64,000 bases of DNA from Morinoia aosen (lineage: Eukaryota > Arthropoda > Malacostraca > Amphipoda > Talitridae): assembly GCA_030386875.1 (NCBI GenBank), contig CM059562.1, positions 71,112,201 through 71,176,200 of the forward strand, read 5' to 3'. Within the stretch, counting starts at the first letter, position 1. Each line of letters opens with the position of its first letter. The notes beneath the pieces were generated by a model, which was not told the origin of the DNA, searched no databases, and saw only the letters and a list, made by a program, of their open reading frames with translations. A program made the translations under genes and the position numbers. Shown one piece after another: positions 34,541 to 46,719 of the stretch.

Positions 34541-35745
34541 GACTGGAAATACGTAGGAAATTTTTTAAGACTGGAAATGAAAGATTTCTTACGACTGCAT
34601 ATGGAAAGTTCTCTTTAACTAAAAATGGAAGAGCCACTAAGACTAGAAATGGAAAATTCCTTAAGACTAAAATGGGAAAGTTCCTAAGGGTAGAAATGGA
34701 AAATTCCTTAAAACTAGAAATGACAAATTTCCTTGACCTGGAATTGAAAAATTTCCTTCGATTGGATATGAAAAATTTCCTTAGGCTGGAAATGGGAAAT
34801 TAATCTAAGACAAGATATAGAAAGTTCTTCAAGACTGGAAATGAAAATTTTCCTTAGGCTGGAAATGGGAAATTATCCTGAGACAAGATGTAGAAAGTTC
34901 TTCAAGACTGGAAATTAAAAATTTCCTTAGGCTGGAAATGGGAAATTATCCTGAGACAAGATGTAGAAAGTTCTTCAAGACTGGAAATGAAAAATTTCCT
35001 TAGGCTGAAAATGGGAAATTATCCTGAGACAAGATGTAGAAAGTTCTTCAAGACTGGAAATGAAAAATTTCCTTAGGCTGGAAATGGGAAATTATCCTGA
35101 GACAAGATATAGAAAGTTCTTCAAGACTGGAAATGAAAAATTTCCTTAGGCTGGAAATGGGAAATTATCCTGAGACAAGATATAGAAAGTTCTTCAAGAC
35201 TGGAAATGAGAAATTTCCTTAGGCTGGAAATGGGAAATTATCCTGAGACAAGATGTATAAAGTTCTTCAAGACTGGAAATGAAAAATTTCCTTAGGCTGG
35301 AAATGGGAAATTATCCTAAGACAAGATGTAGAAAGTTCTTCAAGACTGGAAATGAAAAATTTCCTTAGGCTGAAAATGGGAAATTATCCTGAGACAAGAT
35401 ATAGAAAGTTCTTCAAGACTGGAAATGAAAAATTTCCTTAGGCTGGAAATGGGAAATTATCCTGAGACAAGATGTAGAAAGTTCTTCAAGACTGGAAATG
35501 AAAAATTTCCTTAGGCTGGAAATGGGAAATTATCCTGAGACAAGATGTAGAAAGTTCTTCAAGACTAGAAATGAAAAATTTCCTTAGGCTGGAAATGGGA
35601 AATTATCCTAAGACAAGATGTAGAAAGTTCTTCAAGACTGGTTGTAGAAGAATCATCAAGGCCGGATATAGAATATTCCTCAAGACTGAAAACGGCAAAT
35701 TACGCAAGACTGATAATAAAAAATTCTCTTTGACAGGGAACGCGG
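34541..35745. repeat. Higher-order minisatellite: 24-bp monomers within a 73-bp unit
   Basis: The marker TTCTTCAAGACTG recurs every 73 bp from 34825 to 35628, giving eleven full periods with very few substitutions. Each 73-bp unit is three related monomers of 24, 25 and 24 bp: GACTGGAAATGAAAAATTTC..., GGCTGGAAATGGGAAATTAT... and GACAAGATGTAGAAAGTTCT.... Older, divergent single monomers flank the core on both sides (34541-34800 and 35640-35745). A trimer of an older 24-bp repeat was evidently amplified later as one unit. As 73 is not a multiple of three, the core cannot be a coding repeat. Confidence 0.95.
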
Positions 35746-36426
35746 TCCCCTTTTGAATGTGTACATAAGCGCTTCAGGGGTCATCTATCTGAAGTTCAGT
35801 TTGTTTATACCCGGTTAAAGATGGCAAAACTCGTCAATGGATAGCTTGTTTTTAATTATTATCTTGAATTTCTTGCCCAGTATTGTACTGAGCTCTGATT
35901 TGGTGTTGTATTCAATAATTTAAGATGTTTTCTCATTCTCACATTCGTAACGAAAAATTATTTCTCAGAAAATGACAGATCATTGATGGTCTATATGCTT
36001 CATAATAAAGTAAAATCTTTCTCTGCTTTCACTGTCAAAATTATTCAGTACGTCTTTCCTTACTTATGAGCTACTTCACGCCTTTTTTGAGGCTACATTT
36101 TGAGACATTACGTTTGTGTACATATTATTCGTACGAGTTACAAAGAATTTACTCGTTGGTTCCTATGCATAACTAACCACAATCTCGTACAAAAATGCTT
36201 GCAAGAATCATCCACGGGGAATTTCAAAATCAATACATTAAATTCTGGTAACCACAGCTCTTACCGCTAAATTTAACACACACGATGTTCTTATTTGCAA
36301 ATAAAAGAATAAGCTTGAATATCAAAGACTAAATGTCAGTTCAGTAATTTTTATTTAATTTTACCTGGGTGTTAACTAAAACTAACCTTTTGTTTTGTAT
36401 TTTATACCCAAATTTTGACTCTTGAA
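35746..36426. other. AT-rich stretch, nothing identified
   Basis: No gene or repeat array is supported between the minisatellite and the next dispersed repeat copy. Confidence 0.5.
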
Positions 36427-36774
36427 CGAGATGCGATTATCCCATGGGGGCTAGAGCTTCCAAACGGAAAATGTGAGGTTTCGAGCTGAAGATTGAGTAG
36501 ACTTTTCTTACGATGGAATAAAATAGGGTTTTTGCTTTGCTAATGACCATCTATTTTTGGGCCACTTCAGTTTTTTTCATCGCCTATTACTTTCTCCTTT
36601 TATGTTTTACCTTGTGTAATAAACTTCTTTCAATCTTAATGTTTCTATGCGCTGGGTACGAGGACACAACCGTATACAGAGGCTGCCCGTTTTCTCGTTT
36701 TTTTAACAAAATGGGGCCTTCTTTCTTCCTGTCTTGGGAGCACATTTACTGTGATCATGGAGGCCTAAATTGAC
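36427..36774 (+). repeat. Dispersed ~340-bp repeat, copy 3 (diverged)
   Basis: This diverged copy has GATGCGATTATCCC in place of the palindrome, then GTTTCGAGCTGAAGATTGAG and AATGACCATCTATTTTTGGG. It ends CATTTACTGTGATCATGGAG followed by GCCTAAAT. Order and spacing match copy 2, and it is on the same strand. Confidence 0.7.
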
Positions 36775-37187
36775 TCATCTAATCTAACAACTCCACGTTT
36801 GGAAACACTTTTGCTGAAATCCCTTCATGCATACGACAACCATCTTGAATTTCATTGTGTTCTCTATCTACCCTATTTCTTCATACTCAATATAAAAACC
36901 CTCTGACCTTCACTTTTTGGTCGTATGTCTTGCGACGTCATTCTGCAGTTAAAAGGTTTCAGGCCTGGAGTTTTTTAGTCCTCCCTGCAAAGGCTGGACT
37001 CCCGGGCGCCGTCGTTTTCTTTTCAGCGCTTTCATTTTCTGAGCAGTTTTTGCATTTGTTCCGATGTGAGGCCTTGATTTCTGCTCGGACAATAAAAGCT
37101 CAAATATCGCCAGGCTGTCGCGCTACGAGGAGATGACGTCACACGAATGTGGCTGGTGTGCTGACGCTCCGGCATTTGGGGGCTGGT
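36775..37187. other. Short stretch, nothing identified
   Basis: There is no supported gene. The last 200 bp become more GC-rich towards the minisatellite. Confidence 0.45.
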
Positions 37188-37436
37188 GTGGGTACTGCGT
37201 ACTGGTCCATCAGGTGCCGACACACTGGTACTTGGGGTACTAGCTCACTCTCGTACTTGTATGATACTCGGGTACTGACGCACTGTTACTTGAGATACTA
37301 ATACTTATAATTGGGGCACTAACACAATGGTACTTAGGGCTTTAACACACTGGTACTGGGGGACTGATACAGTGGTACCTGGAGTACTAGCCCTGTGGCA
37401 CTTGAGGCTGCTCTGCCACACTGGTACTTGGAGTTA
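37188..37436. repeat. Degenerate ~23-bp minisatellite (CACACTGGTACTTGG motif)
   Basis: The motif CACACTGGTACTTGGGGTACT recurs in degraded form at about 37221, 37277, 37323, 37346, 37370, 37391 and 37415, mostly 23-24 bp apart. Copies differ a lot, so this array is older than the neighbouring one at 37.75 kb. Confidence 0.75.
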
Positions 37437-37744
37437 CACCTGTGCTAATTTTAGTGTTATTGATTCACTTGTTTGTGAGTTATGCACGCAATTAGGGTTG
37501 TAATATAATAACAATTATGCCAGTAATACGCATGTATCTTTATGAACGCCATGGTGTTGATGTATCTGGGGAAAAGCAACAATTAGAGATACAGTGCTAC
37601 GGCAGAACAATTAAGAATATTGAAGCATTCAGTCTCATGAGCGTGGAAAGGCAGAGGCTTGCATTTGCGTATGGTGGACTGGCGCTGGCTACGTAATTTG
37701 CTCGGTCATGTGTAAGTGGCTTGGTTGATGGATGTGAGAGGTAT
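37437..37744. other. Spacer between two minisatellites
   Basis: Nothing identified. Minus-strand open frames of 90-100 codons extend from here into the next array, but they are translations of the tandem repeat. Confidence 0.5.
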
Positions 37745-37965
37745 GCAGGCTGGGGGTGAAGGGCACGCTGGCTGGGGGTGAGGGGCACGCTGGCTGGGGG
37801 TGAGGAGTACGCTGGCTGGGGGTGAGGGGTACGCTGGCTGGGGGTGAGTGGCACGCTGACTGGGGTGAGTGGCATTCTAGCTGTGGGTGAGTGGTATAAT
37901 AGTTAAGGGGGAGTGGTGAGAGCTGGATAGGAGCGAGTGGCATTCTGGATGAGTGTGAGTAGCAT
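37745..37965. repeat. G-rich 22-bp minisatellite
   Basis: The unit GGCTGGGGGTGAGGGGCACG begins at 37748, 37770, 37792 and 37814, an exact 22-bp period. It decays over further copies to about 37965. Each plus-strand unit holds a run of five G and one of four G, so the strand could form G-quadruplex structures. A 22-bp period rotates through all frames, so the proline- and serine-rich minus-strand frames are not coding. Confidence 0.93.
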
Positions 37966-40900
37966 GTAGAAGTTATTTTGCAGAGCTCTCGCAATGTCAC
38001 ACACCGGCCATGAGATACTTAAATATGTATACTATTTACCGTGGAGTTTTGCGCATTTTAGAGCCATAGGAAGAATTTCCGGGCTGCGGATTGACATTTA
38101 GGATGCCGAGTTCTACCTCTCTGTTTCTGAATATTATTAGCTTTAGGATCTCAAAATTTTCTGTAATTTGCTTTTCGTATAAACTTCACTTCAATTTCTT
38201 TGGCTCTGTGGAATACTGTTTTATTCACTTTACTCGAATTCGTTCAATAATTGTGGTTACGGAATCGGTTTGTGATCATTTATTTTACTGTGCGTCTGAA
38301 GTTCCAGAATATGAAACCTTTGAGAAAGAAATAGTATCGCCCTATTATGATATTTTTTGAAATTGATAAAAATAATTGTCGACTACGTTACTGGGGTGAG
38401 AAGTGCATTAGTTTTCGTAATTTTTCTGGACCTTTGATCTCTTCGCCGGCCATACATACATCTACATGTCTAAGGGTATACTGCTCAAACGAGTTCCCAT
38501 CTACGAATTATATTCGTGATAAAGAACCTAAGCGTTTTTCAAATTCCTTATCAAAGATGTAGACTATACTTTCTCCCTCTCTCTTCTCTCTCTCCCTCTC
38601 TCTCTCTCACTTTCTCAAAGGCTGTCGCCTCGTAAAAATAGATCTGAGGACTCATCTGGCCCATCTTATAACATATGCTGTATAATAAGTACAACAGGGC
38701 GCCAAAATCAGACCTCAAAACTCTAAACGAAACTCTAGCGAAAGCCGGTGACGAGTACGAGTACAGGAGCAGCGTCGAGCTGACTTGTGATGCGTTACCA
38801 GCGGAGGGCTGTAAAGAAAATTCCTTGGCTGGGTTTGGTGGTGCTACGTCTCCTGAGCGGCAAATATTACTGACGTGAGTCGTTGGTAAAAGGATGACCG
38901 AAGTTGCTCTGCGGTGAATCAATTCTCTTTGCTAAAGAAAGACCAATTAATTTTAATTTCTTCGTACATGATCAGTTTCTATTTCTAAATCAATTTTTTA
39001 TGATCAAAGGTCATATAATATGCTTTCAAAAACTCTCGGAGGCATAATAATAATAATATCAGTTGTTACCACAGACAATGAAATAAGGATACTGGTAAGA
39101 AAAAACTAATTTCCTTTATTTGAAGGTGAAACATTAAAAGTTTTTACAAAGAGTGCCTCCAGCGACATGCCACGACAAAAATGCTATTTTTTAAGCTGAA
39201 CATCATGCACAGCCCCGTTCGTTGTGTATGTGGTCAGATAAATTTATCGGGCGGTGGGGTCTGTTCACCGCATTGCATTCAATCTTTGAAAAAGCCCTAA
39301 CGTTCACTGAAAAGTACCATTCGTCTCAATTGTCCGAGTGGCCACTTCGGTTCAATGTCGTGTTCGAGCGACCGACGTCAACTTAGTGTCATGATTCTTC
39401 TCGAGACCCTCATTTCCATTTGAATTGCATCCGGAGCTTTTCTCTGGGCGGTCATATGCAACAAATAGGTTATTCTTGACCGGCGCGCACTCCCTCTGCC
39501 ATATTCCTAACAAATATTCCATGCTGTCGCTTTATTTTCACAAAGTTGTGTCGAATGAAGTGTGCATGCACTTAGCGAGAATTTAATGCGTAGCTTGTAA
39601 GGTTAGTTTAAATTACTGTCTAAAAATGTGGAAGGGAAAAGAATTGCTTTTCTCATGTCAATGAACACATGAAATATTTGTCTTTGAAATACGATACATC
39701 GTTGTCATAATTGTTTTACGGACAATTTTCTCTGAGTTTCAACATGGAATTGCTGCACTAATATTTCATGTATTACGTAAATGCCCCTTCAGTCATAAAA
39801 ATATTCTTCCGAATACCTTTCGCAGCTATGATATTTCTGTCAGATGCTTATACGCACCACATAGTATTTTTGACGAGCAGTATTACAAAGTTCAATTGTT
39901 CAACTAGAACTGTTAATTATGTCCAGTTTCTCGCACTAGAGAACGTGATATTTTCCGCAGGAAATTCCTAACACAACTCGAGCTGCAGCTCCCGAGCCGC
40001 CTTTCAGTTCTATGTTTGTTGCCTCGTGTCGATATCTTGTGCTTATTTGAGTGCCGCCAGCAGCAGCGCATCGCTCACCCACTTATTGCCGGCGTTTCTC
40101 AGACGCTGCCCTCTCCCGGTCATAAAAATTAGACTAACTAAAACGTAAGGGAGCTATATCGTGCAGTGCCGCGTCAGCGCTTTGACGAACTTGGTTCACG
40201 AGGCTTCCTTGATTGAATGGCATACGAAGTTTCGACATTAAAGAAAATGTTGCTCTTATCGTTGAGTTATGAGGCGTTCCACAGCCATGTGCACCTTACA
40301 TGATAGCCTATTTTTGCTGAATTTGTTTATATTAGAATGTAATTTTTAGAGCAATTATGAACCAGGGAATTGTGCGTAGACAATATAATTAAATTGTTCA
40401 CATATTCGAGAAACGTTGAAATATTTTTGGTAGAAGAGTTATGTTTGATATCACAAAAACATTAAAAAGAAATATCTTCCATTTGACTGCTTTCGTTGAA
40501 ATACTTTGAACACTTATCAGAAATAAATGCCCTTATGATACTTAATTGCTTCTAAATTACGAAAGGATGTGTGCTCAGGACTCATATGAATGCTTTAAGT
40601 TTTCTTGGGATCCTGTAATTTTCTTAGCATTAAGTGCACTACAACATTTACGTTTTCTTCATTGAGAAGAATCTGTACAAAAAATACTTGCAACTAAATC
40701 GCCTAGTCTACAGACACGGATAGTCACACAAAAGATGAGTGGTAGCAAAAAACGTCCTGAAGTAAATTTTTGTAGATTCGAGGGTTTTTAATTAAAACTG
40801 ATCCTAATTTTGTACTTTCGTATTTAATTAAAGACTTACGTTATTTAAGAAAGCTTACGTACGACTTTTCTTTGTCCTTTACTATAATTGCTTTCTAAAT

Positions 40901-41057
40901 TTGTATGCACAGTCTGAACCATTTATCTAGAAGCTCATCTGTGGGGTTCCGCGTCGTTGTTTAGAATTTCTGCAGAAGCTGGCAGTAATTTTTATTTCAG
41001 TACCATTCATTCTAAAGATGCAGCGTTCTGGGTCGACATCCGCATATTTCATCAAGG
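37966..41057. other. Long stretch, no gene seen
   Basis: A CT microsatellite lies at 38570-38616. The segment 39970-40130 is GC-richer, with several CpG and CAGCAG. Open frames up to about 120 codons (38551-38922 minus) have no recognisable domain. Otherwise nothing is supported. Confidence 0.45.
38570..38616. repeat. (CT)n microsatellite, interrupted
   Basis: Alternating CT with occasional extra T or C over about 47 bp. Confidence 0.95.
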
Positions 41058-41096
41058 ATATTCATAATAATGAATATACTGAGTCGAACTCAGTAT
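41058..41096. other. Two overlapping perfect hairpins
   Basis: ATATTCAT-AATA-ATGAATAT (41058-41077) is followed, sharing two bases, by ATACTGAGT-CGA-ACTCAGTAT (41076-41096). Both stems are perfect (8 and 9 bp) with 4- and 3-base loops. Three copies of AAAYTGAAATATTCT lie shortly downstream (41146-41160, 41166-41180, 41281-41295). Confidence 0.85.
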
Positions 41097-42494
41097 GTTT
41101 AGCTCAATGAATGGCAGCTTACTAAACTTGTTCGTAGTAGAAAGAAAATTGAAATATTCTCGCGAAAACTGAAATATTCTCAAGGACAGATTACAGAGAC
41201 CTTTTCGACTGTCAAGGTTTTAATATTCAGAATTAGAGAGCTAAAACTCAGGTTTCTCTAATGTCAATCCGCAGCTTGTAAAACTGAAATATTCTAGCCT
41301 GAGGGTAGCCCGGTGAGACGCGCTTAGTTCGGCGAGTCGCGTGGCCGTGGTAGGTGCACAGTCGTCTGCGGACGTCTGAGAACACAGTATATCACTGTTG
41401 TGTCAGCTTCTTGAAATTGCTTAATTACATGTACTGTCGTATGCATACAATTCTCGTGTTTGAGTTCAATTCTTAAGTCCACCATTTGCTGCTGAATACC
41501 AGCAGAGAACATACTAGTCTTTGTTTCGTGTATTGTCTAAACATTGTTGCAACAATAAAGGCCAACAGGTCTGCAAATACTTTTTGCCCAGAAATTTATA
41601 AACCGTTTTCATAAAATTCTGCATATCATTTGAGTTATAAGCGTGGGGCTGAAGCGGTAATAGATATTCTAACTCCACAGAGATTCGACACAACTCACAA
41701 ATGAACAATTTTCTTCGGTAAAAGTAACGCTGTAAAATAGTTCCATAACTTCTCCATGCAGTGAACGCCTATTTTTTACTACGTCAACATGGGCACGCTT
41801 TCACGTCTTATAGGCGCCTTGCGGCGACGTCTCACTGCAACTAAAGTGAGTACCCCAACCCAATAATGAAAATATGCTTGTTTGCTGCTCTCACTACCCT
41901 GGCCTCCCCTCTCTGTTTTTTACATTTTCGGACTTCTGAGTTTATAAAAAGGATGGAATTTGAAATACTTTTATTATGAACTGATAGTCGATGGTAATAA
42001 TTTACAGCAAATGATTCTTGGTTAAACCATTCAAATGCATTTGTTATCAGTCGTGTGTTTATGGGCGGTAATTTAGTTTTATTTTGTTGCGTGTGTTCTT
42101 GACTGCTTTTTGTGTATTGCTGGATCATTCACATGTGATTTTTATATCTATCGTTTGTAAATTTTGGGTGCTTAATAATTTTATTCTTCGCTGAATTATA
42201 TGCTATCTAACCATTTGTGTATCAGTTCATAGCACTGCTCAATTCTATCCATCTATCGAGAACCTGGTTTATATCCGTGCCAAATCAACATGCTTCGTAC
42301 GTAGTTGACCGTCCTTTTGATGTTCGGTGACTCACCAGATATGTGGACGCTCGCCGCTCAATTTGAGCAGGGCGTCTGTGTTGCTGGCTCTACAGCACCG
42401 CACGAGCCTGGTCCAAGTTACAGCATGCTTCTCAGGCAGCCTTACACGCCTTCAGTAACGATGGGTTACGATTTTCTACTTTAATTTAAAATCC
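41097..42494. other. Stretch with a short dispersed motif, otherwise nothing
   Basis: Three copies of AAACTGAAATATTCT or a near match lie within 150 bp. No coding region or RNA gene is supported. Confidence 0.45.
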
Positions 42495-42660
42495 AGAAAT
42501 TTTATACTGCCAAATATTAACTCAGTCCATTAAATACCATTAATTTTTAGAGGTTAACATTTTTCGAACGACTCACCGATGAGAAGTTTGAAAAATGTTA
42601 ATCTTTCAAAATTAATGGTATTTCATGGACTCAGTTAATATTAGGCAGTATAAAATTTCT
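42495..42660. repeat. Fold-back element: 70-bp arms, 26-bp loop
   Basis: The left arm (42495-42564) begins AGAAATTTTATACTGCC. The right arm (42591-42660) is its reverse complement at 64 of 70 positions with no gaps. The spacer is 26 bp. Transcribed from either strand this would form a very stable long hairpin. The gap-free arms indicate a recent or constrained structure. It could be a fold-back MITE, a hairpin-RNA source or an unusually long microRNA precursor. No target duplication is obvious at the ends. Confidence 0.93.
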
Positions 42661-45600
42661 TCAGGTAAGGAAGAACTTGAGCACGGCCACCCATGGGTCG
42701 TATCGCAAGCCTTGTGTTGATACTCGTATATCCGAGTTTTGTCCGGACATGCCTGTACGCCCTTCTCTGCTGGCGTTGTGCGATGACTATCCCGCAATTG
42801 GTTGTAATTAGACGAGACATGATTATGCGTCATACCTTCTTTAATTCAATTGTCGTACATGATTAGACTTCTGGAAATTTCGAGTGTAGATCTTTGAGAC
42901 TTTAAGACTAAGCTTTAAAATCAATACGTATTCTCAAGGCAAGTGTTTTATACTGGTAGCTGAGGCTTTGGGGAACTCCATTTTTATCCGAATATATTTT
43001 GTTAGTTCAATGCTTGAGTGGTTGAGAGAAACGGTGCACAATTCAATTCAGAGTTATTATATCGCTAAACAAAAGACTGCGATCAGAAAATGGCTCTGAA
43101 ACAAAACGAGCTAGCAAAAAAATAATCAATATCTAGGGAATGAGCTATGATTGCTGCGATGACGTGAGTACCATCGCCACAGAAATATTAAAGGGAAGCC
43201 CGCAGTCTGAACGCTACGATCTCAACGAATGCTCAATTATGTTATCACCCAGCCGCTGTAAATCTTAAGTTTATGTTTTTGTGCGGTAAAGTTTGTTCAT
43301 GGCTATTTCGGTTACTCTTTGCTTCTGTAAGTCTGTGTGGCAAATTTATTACTGGTTTTAGCCATAAATATCCGTAGGATATAAATAATAAAAAATAGAT
43401 TTCTAGCTTTTAAGTTGTAATTTCATCAGGAGTTTAGAAATTCTTTGTTTATAAGGTTTTGACAATTCATGTTTTGAGAGTTCTTTTCATGATTTAAGAA
43501 GACTAGGATATATAGTTAATAATTGTTTGTTAATGGACTTCTAGTTTCACATCACTACCAGGTTTCACATGACACGAGCTGTGATAATATGCAGTTATTC
43601 AATGTGGACTCTTGTTTTAGTTTGAATCATGTGTTATAACTGCTTTAAATACACTATAATGTGTTCACAAATCAATTTTCAACCTATTCCATTGAGTACC
43701 AAGCGAATTTTGTATGCCGCTATATCCCTTTACGAAATTTAAAATTACATCTGTATTAATGCGTCTGATTCTTAAAATGGAAAGCAAGGCAAAATCGTTA
43801 TACTTATAGTTATTTTATTAATACAATTATTAAACTCTTAATGATTAAAATTGAACGTTTCAAACTCAACAGTTCATCTTCAGGGATAAAAATAATAAAA
43901 ATATTGTTTGTTCAACAATTTTCGCTTTGCTTTCCATCCCTTTACGACCTACAAACTAGTATCACCGAGAGCTACCTGACCGCTAAGAAGTTCTGTCGAG
44001 AACAGCTCCGATTTCCACGGTCGCCTCATATACCCTGCACCAGAATAGACGAAGAAGCATTGTGCAGTATAAGAAGAATTCCTGCCCTTGGCTAAACGGG
44101 ACCTGGACTCGAGTGCTAGCGGCTCAAAACATGCTCCTGCGCCATTCAGCGGTTTGCTGTCCAGGGTTCACTTCATTAAAGGGAACGTTTATTCAGTTAT
44201 AATAAACCTGTTTTTGCTCCCATTCAACGGTTTCTTCTCTTATTCAGATCCAATACGAAGCAATTTTCATAGAGTATGTGTCTAACGTATTGAGTTCTAT
44301 ATTTAAAATTGCGTGAATCGAAAATTGTCATTGTTTCGATTTTGCATATGATTTTACCTCCTATCTTGTTGTAAGCAAATATAGCAATTATGCTCGTGTG
44401 ATCATCAGACAATACATGATAAATATCCTACTGTGACATTGATTGCAAAAACACAGCTACAATATTCAAGGAGTTTACCGCGTTCACCCTTTAAAGCGTC
44501 TCGTGATAAATAGATTTCTTATCTTTTTGCTATTTGATTCAAAGCCTTTTGTGTTTTTGCACTTGATCATAAAAAGGAACAGGTGTGTTTTGTAATTGTA
44601 AGATTGCCACCGCGACTGTCTTCGCTGCTGTCAATGTTAATTACACATTCCTAGCCTCAACCACTTTTAAGCTCTTTTTCTGCATAAGCCATGAAGTTTT
44701 GTTGATGTAAAAGACTCCTTTGAGAGTTTTTCCTTCGGGACAGTTTTTTATTTGGTCATGGTTGTGAGCTGAACTTATGATTCTTTTAACGCTGCTATCA
44801 CGTGCTGAGCTACGGTACGTTTCTGAGGTGCGCGTGCGTGTGGTCGTAGTCTTTCTTTTTCTCTTGGAGCGTCTGTACAGTGAGCATCCTCCCTCTATAT
44901 ACCCGAGTGTGGTCACGCTTTGATTATAATCATTCTTTGGAGCATAAACTTATCCGTGAGGCTGCGATGTATGCAACTCATACTCCGAAAATTAAAAACG
45001 CTCTCGCTAGGGTTTAGTTGCTTATTTTTATTCCACCACTGTGTTAGCCAAAAAATTGGCTTCCCTTATTTAAAGCTTTGCGTTCTTCTTATCACTTATG
45101 TTGCCTTTCCTCACAATGTATTCGCAAGGAAGTAGCGTCCTATGACGTGATTGTTTTCCTCTCGAATGCGACTTGTACGAAAAGCTTCATTTCTCTATTC
45201 TTCATCACGTCATTTTCCTTCACCTAAGTCTAAACATCTCCCGTGGGATAAAAGAGCGTACCAAATTGATATTTTGAGGAAAATTAACACTTTTCAGACT
45301 TGAATCAAATCTAAAAATATTTTAGGCGAAAATATTTGTAGATTTCAATGTAACAAAAACCTAATTAACTTTGGTGGCGAGGCATTCGGCACAAGATTTT
45401 CTCGTTTTAAGCAATTTCGTTTTATTTTTAGAGCCTGTGATGGATGAGCACAGTTGGAATATTTCTTCCGCCCGGATGGCTTTCCTGTTCTTTGTGATAC
45501 TTCTGACGACGGCACAACGGAAATTTTACAAAAGTTACGCGACGCTACAAAACTGAAACATTTTTTAAGTAAGAATGAGTTGGCTGTGATCTATGTATGA

Positions 45601-46019
45601 GACCGGGTCGACCAGAGCAGATTGCATTTACCCCCACAAACGCCAGAGCTTGTTAAGCAGTTTCTGTGCCATAGTTTAATTCAAATCAAAATATTGTTTG
45701 GTAGGCTTCAAGCCAAGCCTATCAGCACTGTTGATCAGTTGCAGAAATGTTTATGCGCTTCTTTCATTGAGCTCATTGTCGTGTTTACTGGACGTTGCTC
45801 TCGCGTCTGAACGTACGCACTTCGGCGCCAGTACGCCATCACTGAGGGGCGGTTAAATACTCCATGGTGTCGTGATAAATACCTTAATACAATTTTAGTC
45901 GGTCGAACTACGCAGAATTGTAATGCAAAGTGCAAATGACTGAATTATTGCGCTCGTTTTGGATATGTGTTAGTTTTTCCTTTTTTGGGTTCACCGTTCT
46001 GTTACACCTGTACTTTTGC
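42661..46019. other. Long AT-rich stretch, no gene seen
   Basis: Immediately after the fold-back, TTCTTCAGGTAAGG resembles a fused acceptor and donor but has a short pyrimidine tract. The largest frames (about 91 codons at 44641-44916 minus) have no recognisable domain. No array or RNA gene is supported. Confidence 0.45.
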
Positions 46020-46020
46020 G

Positions 46021-46095
46021 TCAAAAGGTCTTTTCTGACTCGATAAACTGACTTTGACTTTGTTACATCAAAAGGTCTTTTCTGACTCGATAAAC
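46021..46095. repeat. 28-bp direct duplication, 47-bp period
   Basis: TCAAAAGGTCTTTTCTGACT followed by CGATAAAC occurs identically at 46021-46048 and 46068-46095. It looks like a recent local duplication. Confidence 0.95.
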
Positions 46096-46719
46096 AAGTG
46101 ACTGAAAATATGGCATTTTTACTTGATGATGATGAGTACTTGCATTTACGTTTAGCTTTTCAGATCCTTCGTCTCTTTAATTGTACGATAATTATATTTT
46201 TCGAGGAAAAATGCCATTATTTATTCGAAATGGTTTCCATTCCTTTGTCTAAGCGCGGAAGGGTTATCATCTATTTGCACTAGCACATTTGTGTGAGTGC
46301 GTTCCTTCCGACCATTGAATATATTTTTAGTATTTATGTGCGCACAGTGTCGTCTACTTAGTTCTTAAATTTCATCCCATTCATCTTCGAATTACATATC
46401 ATACTCTATCAGTTGTGTTGATGCCTCGTGTTCATTGAAGTCTTTATGTCGTATTTCTAATTTGGCAAAAAATATTTAAAAATAATTAAAAAAACGGAAA
46501 AAAAATTTTTTACATCATTTCATCCGCTCTAGCAAACTTTTCCCTAGTAAAAAATTCATTTGCGACCATAATCGCAAAACTTTTCGCGAATCAGAAAGGC
46601 TCATAAAATAACTGGGATAGAACAATACACTCGAAGATGAGAGCGTCTTCTGCCTCGCACTACTATTGCTAATTATTGCAATTATGTTGGATTCGCTGCT
46701 CCGTAACTAAACATTCCTT
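46096..46719. other. AT-rich stretch, nothing identified
   Basis: It includes A-rich low-complexity sequence around 46470-46515. No gene is supported. Confidence 0.5.

Noticed and set aside
35571-35756. 61-codon frame with 8-residue periodicity
   Set aside because: It arises from the 24-bp monomers at the array edge and breaks in the 73-bp core, so it is a repeat translation.
37597-38000. Proline- and serine-rich minus-strand frames
   Set aside because: They are translations of the 22-bp G-rich minisatellite; the period rotates through the frames.
42660-42672. TTCTTCAGGTAAGG as a second recursive splice site
   Set aside because: The pyrimidine tract is only about nine bases and the upstream sequence is the AT-rich arm of the fold-back.
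46098-46283. Frame with LLDDDEYL, considered as a transposase fragment
   Set aside because: A single acidic run without any other transposase motif is not enough.
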